DNA of 64,000 bases from assembly GCA_002439095.1 (NCBI GenBank), contig DJOT01000004.1, positions 1-64,000 of the forward strand, written 5' to 3'. A model generated the notes under the pieces. That model saw nothing but the letters and a program-made list of their open reading frames with translations. It made no database searches and was not told the DNA's origin. Source of the DNA: Bacteroidales bacterium UBA6431. Its GTDB lineage: Bacteria > Bacteroidota > Bacteroidia > Bacteroidales > UBA932. Position numbers and translations under genes: made by a program. Positions 8,131-15,163 of this stretch are shown piece after piece; within the stretch, counting starts at the first letter, position 1, and each line of letters opens with the position of its first letter.

Positions 8131-8822
8131 TGTTGAGGACACTCATCTTGTCTGCCGTAATGGCAGCCTTTCTTTCCACGCCATCGCCGGAGTCTGCGAC
8201 AGAGGCATATTTCTGCACGCGGGAAGGGGCTGTTCTCTCGTATGGGAGACGCCATGCGGATTCCGGCAAGTTGAAGTGGCGTCACGAACTCACGATACTC
8301 AAGTCCGCTGTCGGGCCTGACGGTGTGGTCGCTGTCGAATGTTCGTCGCTGTTCACGGACAGCAAGGGGAGGCCCCTCAACGGGGGGCCTGTCCTGTATG
8401 GTGCGCAGGTGCTTTCCGGGGGAGAGGTCTGTGCCGATCCGTCCGAGGCCATGGCCTCCGTGCTCCGCAACCGCCTGCCTGACCGGAGCGTGTCTTCCGT
8501 GCCGGCCCGCTCTGTGCTGCCCTCATCGCTTTCTGCCGGGACGGTCCTGCCTGATCTGGAGTTCAGCGTCTCGGCGATGGGACTTACCTGGAGGGTCAGG
8601 GTCACGGAGCGTAAAGTGCTGCGTGTAGAGCGTGTCGAGACCCCCGCCGGTGTTTTCGACTGTCCGGTGGTCTCGGAACATAAGGTGGAGAAAGGGCCGG
8701 GGCGCAACCGCGAGACCACGGCTCTTACCTGGTATGCTGCCGGGGTCGGGATGGTCCGCCATGACACTTACGACAAGTCCGGACGTATCGATACTTCCGA
8801 AGTGTTGGAAAATATCCGCTGA
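8130..8822 (+). CDS. TapB/DUF3108-like periplasmic protein
   Basis: A 230-residue exported protein with a signal peptide (residues 1-20). The C-terminal part has the TapB-like pattern: VETPAGVFDCPVVSEHKV, then TALTWYAAGVGMVRHDTYDKSGR. In that family a Val-x-x-Pro-Ala-Gly-x-Phe-x-Cys segment precedes a Trp-Tyr-Ala-x-Gly-Val-Gly segment on a beta-rich fold. The biochemical role of the family is not known to me. Its ATG overlaps the previous stop (TGATG), and the next gene begins eight bases after its stop, so it sits in the middle of the YjbH-like cluster. Confidence 0.5.
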   Translation: MLRTLILSAVMAAFLSTPSPESATEAYFCTREGAVLSYGRRHADSGKLKWRHELTILKSAVGPDGVVAVECSSLFTDSKGRPLNGGPVLYGAQVLSGGEVCADPSEAMASVLRNRLPDRSVSSVPARSVLPSSLSAGTVLPDLEFSVSAMGLTWRVRVTERKVLRVERVETPAGVFDCPVVSEHKVEKGPGRNRETTALTWYAAGVGMVRHDTYDKSGRIDTSEVLENIR

Positions 8823-8830
8823 CATAAGAC

Positions 8831-10045
8831 ATGATAAGCAAGACCAATATATTGTACGTTCTGGCCGCCGTCATCTTGGCGTTTCTTTGCAGAGCGCAGG
8901 AGTGCCGGGGGCAGGATGCGGAAGAAGCCTGCGTGGCCGTGGCGGCAAGGCTCGTCGAGGCCGGTTATGCGAATGTCCGCTACGCTTTCAACGATGATGT
9001 GCTTGTATTCACGATTGAAAATGATTCATATAAGCTTCCCTCAGAAGGCTTTGCTCGGGCTTGCCGTATAGTGGAGGGGGCCGGGCTGCCTATAGACAGG
9101 AAAGTGGAGATCATCGGTACTCATCGCCATGTGCCGGAGATCACTCTTTCCTATTCTCCGCGGACCGGGGTGTGGCATGCCACCAGACGTCTGGATGAAG
9201 GCTGGGACATGGTCCGGGACGAGGAGATGCAAGCCAGTTCTCTGGGTAAGGTGGATATAGTCATATACCCCCAGATCTCCCTCAAGAACCTTATAATCAA
9301 CCAGGTCTATCAGTCTCTATGGCAACTTGCCCCGGCACTTGAAGTTTCGCTCTGGCCTGGGATGAAGTTCAGCTATCAGCTGGCTCTACCTATATATAAT
9401 GACGGCTACGGCTCCCTTTCCTCCAAGGTGCATCCCGGATTTGTCACTCTTTCCCAGAGTTTTCGCGACCCGTGGCACCTCAACATCAGCGGGAAACTGA
9501 CTGCCGGCGCGTTCTCTGCCAACCGTTACGGGCTCGCTCTGGAGATGCTGTACTATTTTCCGGATGAGCGCTTCTCGCTTGATACGCAGCTCGGACTGCT
9601 GGCCAACAGCTACTGGGACGGATTCCGTTTCCACTATAGCAAGGAGCCTTATTTCCGCTGGAATGTGGCCGCCAACTATTATTGCCCGCCTCTCGGGACG
9701 CAGTTCACGCTCCGCCTTCAGAAGTTCCTGCTCGGGGATGTGGGGCTGAAGTACGAGATGATCCGCCATTTCCGCCACTGCTCCGCCGGGCTTTATGCCG
9801 AGAAGGCACCGGATGCCCAGCTCAACGTGGGGTTCCGCTTCCAGATAGCCCTCCCGCCGTACAACCAGAAACGCCGGGGGTATATCCCGAGGGTGAGGAC
9901 TTCCGGGCAGATGGGCATGTCCTACAATGCCAACAACGAACAATATTACTATAAGGAGTTCCGCACCGAGGCCTCTGACAATATTATGAGCAAGAATCAA
10001 TTTAGTCCATATTTTATTGAAAGTCAGTTGAATTTTGTGCGATAA
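8831..10045 (+). CDS. YjbH-type protein, C-terminal half
   Basis: A 404-residue exported protein with an N-terminal hydrophobic signal. Residues about 35-105 (a helix with VAARLVEAGYANVRYAF, then LVFTIENDSYKL and a further helix) match the small alpha/beta domain that in YjbH lies between the two barrel domains. The remainder (about 125-404) is strand-rich with many aromatics and ends ...ESQLNFVR, like a second barrel. Together with 6451-7239 it would reconstitute one YjbH-like protein. It is the last gene of the tightly spaced run; a strong new promoter follows at 10058-10088. Confidence 0.55.
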   Translation: MISKTNILYVLAAVILAFLCRAQECRGQDAEEACVAVAARLVEAGYANVRYAFNDDVLVFTIENDSYKLPSEGFARACRIVEGAGLPIDRKVEIIGTHRHVPEITLSYSPRTGVWHATRRLDEGWDMVRDEEMQASSLGKVDIVIYPQISLKNLIINQVYQSLWQLAPALEVSLWPGMKFSYQLALPIYNDGYGSLSSKVHPGFVTLSQSFRDPWHLNISGKLTAGAFSANRYGLALEMLYYFPDERFSLDTQLGLLANSYWDGFRFHYSKEPYFRWNVAANYYCPPLGTQFTLRLQKFLLGDVGLKYEMIRHFRHCSAGLYAEKAPDAQLNVGFRFQIALPPYNQKRRGYIPRVRTSGQMGMSYNANNEQYYYKEFRTEASDNIMSKNQFSPYFIESQLNFVR

Positions 10046-10057
10046 AAATTTTTATTT

Positions 10058-10088
10058 TTTGTTTTTTATCAGAATTGGAGTATATTTG
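10058..10088 (+). promoter_or_regulatory. Full Bacteroidota-type promoter (-33 and -7)
   Basis: TTTG at 10058-10061 is followed, after exactly 19 bases, by TATATTTG at 10081-10088. This is the most complete consensus promoter in the window. The implied leader to the ATG at 10177 is about 80 bases and contains a small hairpin (CCCGA/TCGGG around 10119-10134). Confidence 0.75.
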
Positions 10089-10176
10089 CCTTTTGAACGG
10101 CAATAGGGTCTGACTGGCCCGATGCTGCTCGGGTAAGGAAAGAAATTTATGTTTAATGTTTAATATTCACTTTAAG

Positions 10177-11106
10177 ATGAAAAAACTTTTATCGCTTATC
10201 GCGTTGGCCGGCATCTTCGCTGCCTGCCAGCCGGAGGAGCTCAAGACTGCATTCGAAGTTAAGAATGCAAAGGCTGAGATCAACGTAAGGGTTCTGGACA
10301 TCAGGACTTTGAATACTCCTGCGTCTGTAACTGTGAACTGTGCTGAAGGCAAAGTTGAAGGCAATAAGGTGATCCTCGAAGGAAACCCTGCTCTCGCAGC
10401 CAAAACTGTCACAGTAACTGTAACGTACAAAACTGACTATATGTCAGAAAGCAAGACCAGCGATCCTGAGACTGTAAATGTGGCCGCTCTTCGTGCCGCA
10501 GGTGAGGCCAAATACGATGTGACTTTTGTCGTAGGTTATCCTGATTCAGAATACACTATCACGTGCGAAAGAACCAAGGAAGGTGTATACGAGACAGAAA
10601 AAGAGTACTTTACTCCGAGCGACTCTCATGCCGAGACCCATACTCATGACGGAGGTCTTTGGGTGAGGAACAATACCGAGTTTATCCTTACCGGCGTAGT
10701 GACATGGTATTCTTACAATGGAGCCCTCGCCACAGTGAACGAAGGTGTCAAAGACGACTTCAAGACTGTTGTGGAGGATTATGCGAAACTCTTCACATAC
10801 GGCTATAAGGACGGTAAACTGGTTGGTGAGAAGCATGAACTCAATCTTCAGGTTTCAGCTTACTGCTACTACACTGCTTACCAGATCAACACAAAGGTGA
10901 CAGGCCGTGAGTACACCGTATATGCCGAGAAAGACGGCAAAAAGGAAGTTGCAGGCACTATCACTGTCAATTCAAATACCTCATCTTCTGCTGAATACGA
11001 GGAGAAAGGCGACCCTAACGCACACGGACACTACGTATACGGTCACGGCCATGCCCATGGCCACGGAACTGACAACGCCGGCGGCGGAATCATTCTCCCT
11101 GAGTAG
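10177..11106 (+). CDS. His-rich lipoprotein, DUF3869-like
   Basis: The start at 10177 gives a lipoprotein signal with lipobox FAACQ (mature Cys near residue 17), so the 309-residue protein should be anchored in the membrane, probably on the outer membrane. Residues 20-115 form repeats of a beta-sandwich type (valine/threonine alternation ending in VNVAALRAAG), and residues 120-270 a second beta domain. The C-terminus is remarkable: between about residue 287 and the end it carries His-Gly repeats (GHYVYGHGHAHGHG) before NAGGGIILPE. This arrangement matches my memory of the Bacteroidota DUF3869 lipoproteins; the function is unknown. The leader has the strongest promoter in the window, and an OmpA-like gene follows after 40 bases. 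Confidence 0.6.
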   Translation: MKKLLSLIALAGIFAACQPEELKTAFEVKNAKAEINVRVLDIRTLNTPASVTVNCAEGKVEGNKVILEGNPALAAKTVTVTVTYKTDYMSESKTSDPETVNVAALRAAGEAKYDVTFVVGYPDSEYTITCERTKEGVYETEKEYFTPSDSHAETHTHDGGLWVRNNTEFILTGVVTWYSYNGALATVNEGVKDDFKTVVEDYAKLFTYGYKDGKLVGEKHELNLQVSAYCYYTAYQINTKVTGREYTVYAEKDGKKEVAGTITVNSNTSSSAEYEEKGDPNAHGHYVYGHGHAHGHGTDNAGGGIILPE

Positions 11107-11146
11107 TCCTTGGATGCTTTGTTAAACGAAAAAACGTATTAAAGAT

Positions 11147-12313
11147 ATGAAACTCAAAGTTATCGCATTGTCTATCGCAATGACTGCGGCCTGCGTTGCC
11201 GCAAATGCCCAGACAAGCTCAAAGTGCAGTGATATCTTCGTGGGCGGGGGTGTCGGCATCGCCTCACCGCTTACCCCGGGATTCAACACTCCTGCGTTCT
11301 ATGCCAACCTTCAGGTCGGCAAGTACATCACTCCGGTATGGGGTGTGAGAGGTGTCATCGGAGGACCCTTCCTCTCTCTTGACGCCAATGATGGCAACGC
11401 CACTATGGCTGATGGTTCTGTGAAGGCTTTCAAGAACAAACTTTTCGGAGAACTCAATCTTGACGGAATGTTCAATATCACCAACGTTTTCGCTGATGAC
11501 CTTGCCAAGTTCAACGTATATCTCTTCGCCGGCCCTACCATGAACTTCTCAAGCGTGGGAAGTGAGTTCGTAGCTTCTTCCGATCAGGCTGATCCGGCTT
11601 CTGACGTGTTCCTCGTACAGCCGAATGATGATCTCAAGGTGCGCGTAGGTGCTACCGCAGGTCTCGGTCTCGCTTATGACATCACCAAGTCTTTCGCCCT
11701 CGGAGTTGAGGCCCGCTTCGGTATCACCCCTTCAATCTTCGGTGACGCTGACGCTTACCGCAAGGCTGCCGGTACCACCCGCATCGCCCTCAACGGTGTA
11801 TGGACCATCGGCGGAAAGCATGGCAAGGTTGCACACGCTGCTACCGCCGCCGCTGCTGCCGGCTACATCTCCAAGGAGGCTGCCGAGGCTCTTGCCAACG
11901 AGGCTGTAGAGAAGAATCCTAAGATCGTCGAGAAGATCGTCGAGAAGGAAGTCGTAAAGCAGGTCGAGAAGCTTGTCAACAACGAGGTTCCTGCATCTAC
12001 CGCCATCTTCTTCCAGATCGGCAAGGCTACCCTCACCAGCAAGGACAAGGCCCGCATCAAGCTCTATGCTGAGTCTATCAACAATACCAAGGACAACAGC
12101 GTATATGTTGTCAACGGTTATGCTGACAAGAAGACCGGCAGCGCAAGGACCAACCAGAGGATTTCAGAGAAGCGTGCCGAGGCTGTTTACAATGCTCTTG
12201 TCGAGGCCGGTGTTGATCCGAGCAGACTTGAGAAGCAGGCATTCGGTGGCGTAGACGCCCTCTTCTTCAACAACGACGTGCTTTCTCGTACCGTCATCAT
12301 CAAGAAGAAATAA
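11147..12313 (+). CDS. OmpA-family outer-membrane protein
   Basis: A 388-residue protein with a signal peptide cleaved after ANA. Residues 25-225 form an eight-strand-type barrel (YANLQVGKYITPVWGVRG, FGELNLDGMFNI, GLGLAYDITKSFALGVEARFG). A charged coiled linker with EKIVEKEVVKQVEK follows near residues 255-275. The C-terminal OmpA-like domain (280-388) contains the peptidoglycan-binding pattern (VNGYADKKTG and TNQRISEKRAEAVYNALVEAGV). It probably ties the outer membrane to the cell wall. An intrinsic terminator follows 24 bases after the stop. Codon use looks strongly biased, as expected for an abundant protein. Confidence 0.9.
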   Translation: MKLKVIALSIAMTAACVAANAQTSSKCSDIFVGGGVGIASPLTPGFNTPAFYANLQVGKYITPVWGVRGVIGGPFLSLDANDGNATMADGSVKAFKNKLFGELNLDGMFNITNVFADDLAKFNVYLFAGPTMNFSSVGSEFVASSDQADPASDVFLVQPNDDLKVRVGATAGLGLAYDITKSFALGVEARFGITPSIFGDADAYRKAAGTTRIALNGVWTIGGKHGKVAHAATAAAAAGYISKEAAEALANEAVEKNPKIVEKIVEKEVVKQVEKLVNNEVPASTAIFFQIGKATLTSKDKARIKLYAESINNTKDNSVYVVNGYADKKTGSARTNQRISEKRAEAVYNALVEAGVDPSRLEKQAFGGVDALFFNNDVLSRTVIIKKK

Positions 12314-12337
12314 TCCAGAAGGATTCATCCAAATATC

Positions 12338-12372
12338 AAAAGGCCTGGGGGTTCGCCTCCGGGCCTTTTGTT
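12338..12372 (+). terminator. Intrinsic terminator after the OmpA-like gene
   Basis: AAAAGGCC (12338-12345) pairs with GGCCTTTT (12362-12369), with further pairing inside and a GTTCGC-containing loop; T-rich sequence follows. The symmetrical A and T ends would let it work in both directions. Confidence 0.85.
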
Positions 12373-12388
12373 TGTGCTGTACTTTTCA

Positions 12389-12396
12389 TATATTTG
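12389..12396 (+). promoter_or_regulatory. Promoter -7 box of the GHMP kinase gene
   Basis: TATATTTG, an exact match, lies 22 bases before the ATG at 12419 and downstream of an earlier in-frame start candidate at 12368, which it therefore rules out. Confidence 0.65.
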
Positions 12397-12418
12397 CAGT
12401 TCAGACTTTTTAGACACT

Positions 12419-13591
12419 ATGAACTGCATTACGAAATTTGAGGAGATCTATCGCAAGTCTCCCGAGGCGATGTCTTTCTGCCCTTACCGGGTATGCCCTG
12501 TCGGCGCACATTCTGACCACCAGTACGGCAAGGTTACAGGCTTCGCCATAGATAAAGGCATACATATCGCTTTTTCTCCAAAGTACAACGGGGTGGTCGA
12601 ACTTGCTTCTCTGCAGTTCGAAAAACGTGCCCAGTGGCACGTGCGTGATGTCTTCGAGACCAGGCGCGGTGACTGGGCAGACTATCTGAGAGGCGCCACC
12701 ATAGAACTCGGGGCGATTTATCCTCTGCGCAACGGCATCAGCGGCGTCATTGAGGGCAGCCTGCCTATCGGTGGCCTTTCCTCTTCTGCAGCGGTCACCA
12801 TAGCGTTCATCTCTGCGCTCTGCAAGGTGAATGACATCCATCTCTCTCCGCTTGAGATAATTGAGATAGCGCTCCGTGCTGAATTGAATTATGTCGGAGT
12901 CTCTGTCGGCAAACTCGACCAGAGCTGCGAGGTGTACTCCAAGGCCGGACATCTTCTGTATCTTGACACTCTTGACGATACCTACGAACTGATCCCGGCT
13001 CCGGACAGCATGAAGCCGTGGAAAGTCGCGATTTTCTTCTCGGGACTTGAGCGGAATCTCGCCGGCAGCAAATACAACATGAGAGTCGATGAGGTGCGCA
13101 GTGCAGCTTATGCCTTGAAAGCCTATTCGGGCATGGAATACGGCAAGTTCAACGAGACTTACCTCAGGGAAGTTCCGTTCGAGATTTATGAGACGTACAA
13201 GGATCGTCTTCCGTACAATTGGCGCAAACGAGCAGAGCATTGGTATACAGAGTACGACCGTGTGGAGAAGGCTGCCGAGGCATGGAGGCGGGGCGACATC
13301 GAAGAATATGGGCGCATCTCCACGGCCAGCGGCGCTTCTTCTATCAACAACTGGGAGACGGGATCCCCCGAACTCAAGACCCTCTATGAGGTGATAGTGC
13401 GGCAGGACGGGGTCTATGGCGGCCGCTTCAGCGGCGCCGGTTTCAAGGGCTGCTGTATGGCGCTGATAGACCCGTCCTATGAGGAGAGCATAGCCGCCAA
13501 TGTCGAGAAGGAGTACCTTGCCGTCTTCCCTCAACTCAGAGGAAAGTATCTTTATTGCGGTTGCAGCACCGCTGACGGAGTGAAATTATGA
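12419..13591 (+). CDS. GHMP sugar kinase, galacturonokinase-like
   Basis: A 390-residue cytoplasmic GHMP kinase that should phosphorylate a free sugar at C1. Motif 1 is PYRVCPVGAHSDHQYG near residue 24, motif 2 (the P-loop equivalent) GGLSSSAAV near 121, and motif 3 GRFSGAGFKGCCMALID near 333. Galactokinase proper has a GR-x-N-x-x-GEHTDYN motif 1; the form here, with RVCPVGAH-x-DHQ, together with KRAEHWYTEYDRV, and SGASSINNWE, matches what I remember of plant galacturonokinase. The substrate could therefore be D-galacturonate, although galactose cannot be excluded. The next gene, a nucleotidyltransferase, overlaps by ATGA, suggesting a kinase-plus-pyrophosphorylase salvage route to an NDP-sugar. 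The start is set by the promoter box at 12389-12396. Confidence 0.75.
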   Translation: MNCITKFEEIYRKSPEAMSFCPYRVCPVGAHSDHQYGKVTGFAIDKGIHIAFSPKYNGVVELASLQFEKRAQWHVRDVFETRRGDWADYLRGATIELGAIYPLRNGISGVIEGSLPIGGLSSSAAVTIAFISALCKVNDIHLSPLEIIEIALRAELNYVGVSVGKLDQSCEVYSKAGHLLYLDTLDDTYELIPAPDSMKPWKVAIFFSGLERNLAGSKYNMRVDEVRSAAYALKAYSGMEYGKFNETYLREVPFEIYETYKDRLPYNWRKRAEHWYTEYDRVEKAAEAWRRGDIEEYGRISTASGASSINNWETGSPELKTLYEVIVRQDGVYGGRFSGAGFKGCCMALIDPSYEESIAANVEKEYLAVFPQLRGKYLYCGCSTADGVKL

Positions 13592-14325
13592 AATGCCTTA
13601 TACTTGCAGCGGGCTATGCTACCCGCCTTTATCCGCTGACGGAGAATTTCCCGAAGCCACTCCTCAAAGTAGGGGAGAAGACCATACTTGACTGGCTGAT
13701 CGATGATCTGCGCCGGTGCAGTGCGGTGGACAGTTTTGTCGTGATTTCCAACCACAAGTTCGCCGATGACTTCCGCCGTTGGGCGCCTGTGGGAGTGCAG
13801 GTGGTTGATGACGGTACGTCGACCAACGAGACACGCCTCGGGGCAGTATGCGATATCCGTTTCGCCATTGACAGTCTCCGTCTGGATGATGACCTGCTTG
13901 TCATAGCCGGAGACAATGTCCTTGACTTCAGCTTATGTGATTTTGTGGCCTATGCGCTTGATAAAAAGGCTTCATGCATAATGCGTTATGATGAGCCGAA
14001 GGAGGAGCGCCTGCACAAGAGCGGTGTCGTGGAGGTGGATTCGGATGACAGGGTCCTGTCCATGGAGGAGAAGCCGTCTAATCCGCGCAGCCACTGGTGC
14101 TGTCCGCCTTTCTATTATTATACGGCGGCGGATGCGGCCCTGATCCCACAGGCGATTTCTGATGGTTGCGGCACAGATGCCCCGGGTTCGTTTGTCTCAT
14201 GGCTTTCATCAAGACGTCCGGTGTACGCTATGCGGATGCCGGGCCGACGGTATGATATCGGAAATCTTGAGAGTTATCGTGACGTTTGCGCGACATATAA
14301 GGGTATCAACTGCAAGGAAATTTAA
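13588..14325 (+). CDS. Sugar-1-phosphate nucleotidyltransferase
   Basis: A 245-residue enzyme of the RfbA/GlmU-type Rossmann fold. The N-terminal signature ILAAGYATRLYPLTENFPKPLL contains the G-x-x-T/S-R-x-x-P-x-T nucleotide-binding loop and the KP metal/phosphate-binding pair. LVIAGDNVLD near residue 110 carries the catalytic metal-binding Asp, and the C-terminal RRYDIGNLESY is the second conserved block. It lacks a left-handed helix acetyltransferase domain, so it is a stand-alone pyrophosphorylase. Overlap with the kinase gene (ATGA) suggests it converts that kinase's sugar-1-phosphate product to an NDP-sugar; the nucleotide preference is not visible. Confidence 0.85.
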   Translation: MKCLILAAGYATRLYPLTENFPKPLLKVGEKTILDWLIDDLRRCSAVDSFVVISNHKFADDFRRWAPVGVQVVDDGTSTNETRLGAVCDIRFAIDSLRLDDDLLVIAGDNVLDFSLCDFVAYALDKKASCIMRYDEPKEERLHKSGVVEVDSDDRVLSMEEKPSNPRSHWCCPPFYYYTAADAALIPQAISDGCGTDAPGSFVSWLSSRRPVYAMRMPGRRYDIGNLESYRDVCATYKGINCKEI

Positions 14326-14336
14326 AACAAATTCAT

Positions 14337-14344
14337 TATATTTG
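14337..14344 (+). promoter_or_regulatory. Promoter -7 box of the zapA operon
   Basis: TATATTTG, exact, 26 bases before the ATG at 14371. It sits just past the stop of the nucleotidyltransferase gene, so zapA starts a separate unit. Confidence 0.6.
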
Positions 14345-14370
14345 CGGTCAATGTATTGCGGGGCAGCCCT

Positions 14371-14649
14371 ATGCGTGACGATATAAACGGATTGAGATCA
14401 AATATCGCGAGGCTGATAGCCTTGTACGAAGCGGAGAAGCAGAGAGCCGACTCTCTTGCCGCGAAGCTTTCGGTCAGCGAGGGTGAAGTCTTGAAATACA
14501 AAGAGCAGATTACTGATTTGAACCTTCAGATAGATAATCAGCGGTTGATGAGTGCCTTTATGGCTGGCGGAGACAGCGCACAGGCAAAGGAGAAGATCGG
14601 CCGTCTGATCAAGGAGATAGACAGATGCATAAAACTCTTGGAGAGCTGA
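14371..14649 (+). CDS. Small coiled-coil protein upstream of zapA
   Basis: A 92-residue protein predicted to be almost entirely helical, with heptad-like repeats from residue 5 to 60 (LIALYEAEKQRADSLAAKLSV, LKYKEQITDLNLQIDNQ) and a short basic C-terminal helix. No membrane segment. Small coiled-coil proteins are regularly found just before zapA in Bacteroidota and may act with it at the division ring, but that is inference from position. I use the ATG at 14371, 26 bases after the promoter box, in preference to an in-frame TTG at 14356. It ends one base before zapA. Confidence 0.65.
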   Translation: MRDDINGLRSNIARLIALYEAEKQRADSLAAKLSVSEGEVLKYKEQITDLNLQIDNQRLMSAFMAGGDSAQAKEKIGRLIKEIDRCIKLLES

Positions 14650-14650
14650 T

Positions 14651-14941
14651 ATGGGGCAGAGTGTGAAACTGAAGATAGCCGGCAAGGAGTATTCCCTCAC
14701 GGCGGCTTCCGAAGAGCAGGAGCAGTTGATGCGTCTCGCGGCCAAGGATGTCAACGAGATGCTTGACAGATTCAACGAGAGATTCGTGGAGACCGACATG
14801 GTTGACAAGTTTGCATTTGTCGCTGTCCAGGAGGCTGTAGGGAAGTTTTATATGAAGGCAAGGCTTTCGCAGATGGGAGGGGAGATTTCTTCCCTGTCTT
14901 CCGAATTGGAGGCATATCTGGGGGAAGTTGATAAAAGATAG
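14651..14941 (+). CDS. zapA: Cell division protein ZapA
   Basis: A 96-residue protein. The N-terminal strand-helix (VKLKIAGKEYSLTAASEEQEQLMRLAAKDVNEML) is the ZapA head domain that binds FtsZ, and the remainder is a long helix that forms the tetrameric coiled coil (SQMGGEISSLSSELEAYL). ZapA bundles FtsZ filaments at midcell. It follows the small coiled-coil gene by one base, and its stop codon overlaps the first base pair of a structured RNA. Confidence 0.9.
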   Translation: MGQSVKLKIAGKEYSLTAASEEQEQLMRLAAKDVNEMLDRFNERFVETDMVDKFAFVAVQEAVGKFYMKARLSQMGGEISSLSSELEAYLGEVDKR

Positions 14942-15091
14942 CCGTCAGGCCCATCTTCTGAAAACAACAAGTTCTTCGGAACAGGGTCCACTCGGTCCGG
15001 GGATGGCAGGCCCGCTCGACGGGAAGCCAGATACAGAACGGAGCCCAAATCTTATTCAGAGGCTTTTCTGAAAGTTCGGCTGACGGCTTTT
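14940..15091 (+). ncRNA. ssrS: Structured RNA, 6S RNA candidate
   Basis: The 150-base stretch is closed by a perfect 9-bp stem: 14940-14948 pairs with 15080-15088. Inside, 14957-14962 pairs with 15055-15060 and 14984-14989 with 15040-15046, giving a long, interrupted hairpin with internal bulges, the shape of 6S RNA, which mimics an open promoter and sequesters RNA polymerase. The place, right behind zapA, agrees with the frequent zapA/6S linkage in bacteria. Bacteroidales 6S-type RNAs are poorly conserved in sequence, so this rests on structure and position. There is no clear promoter of its own; it may be processed from the zapA transcript. An intrinsic terminator follows. Confidence 0.55.
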
Positions 15092-15096
15092 GCATA

Positions 15097-15132
15097 CAGT
15101 GTCTGCATTGTTATGTGCAGGCACTGTTTTTT
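15097..15132 (+). terminator. Intrinsic terminator after the structured RNA
   Basis: 15097-15107 pairs with 15116-15126 (11 bp, one G-U), followed by six Ts at 15127-15132. It closes the zapA/RNA unit before rny. Confidence 0.85.
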
Positions 15133-15163
15133 GTTGATTATTATTTAATTATATATTATTGTT

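Noticed and set aside
12410..13534. Minus-strand frame of 374 codons opposite the GHMP kinase
   Set aside because: The plus-strand frame has all three GHMP motifs and a promoter; the antisense protein shows no family pattern.
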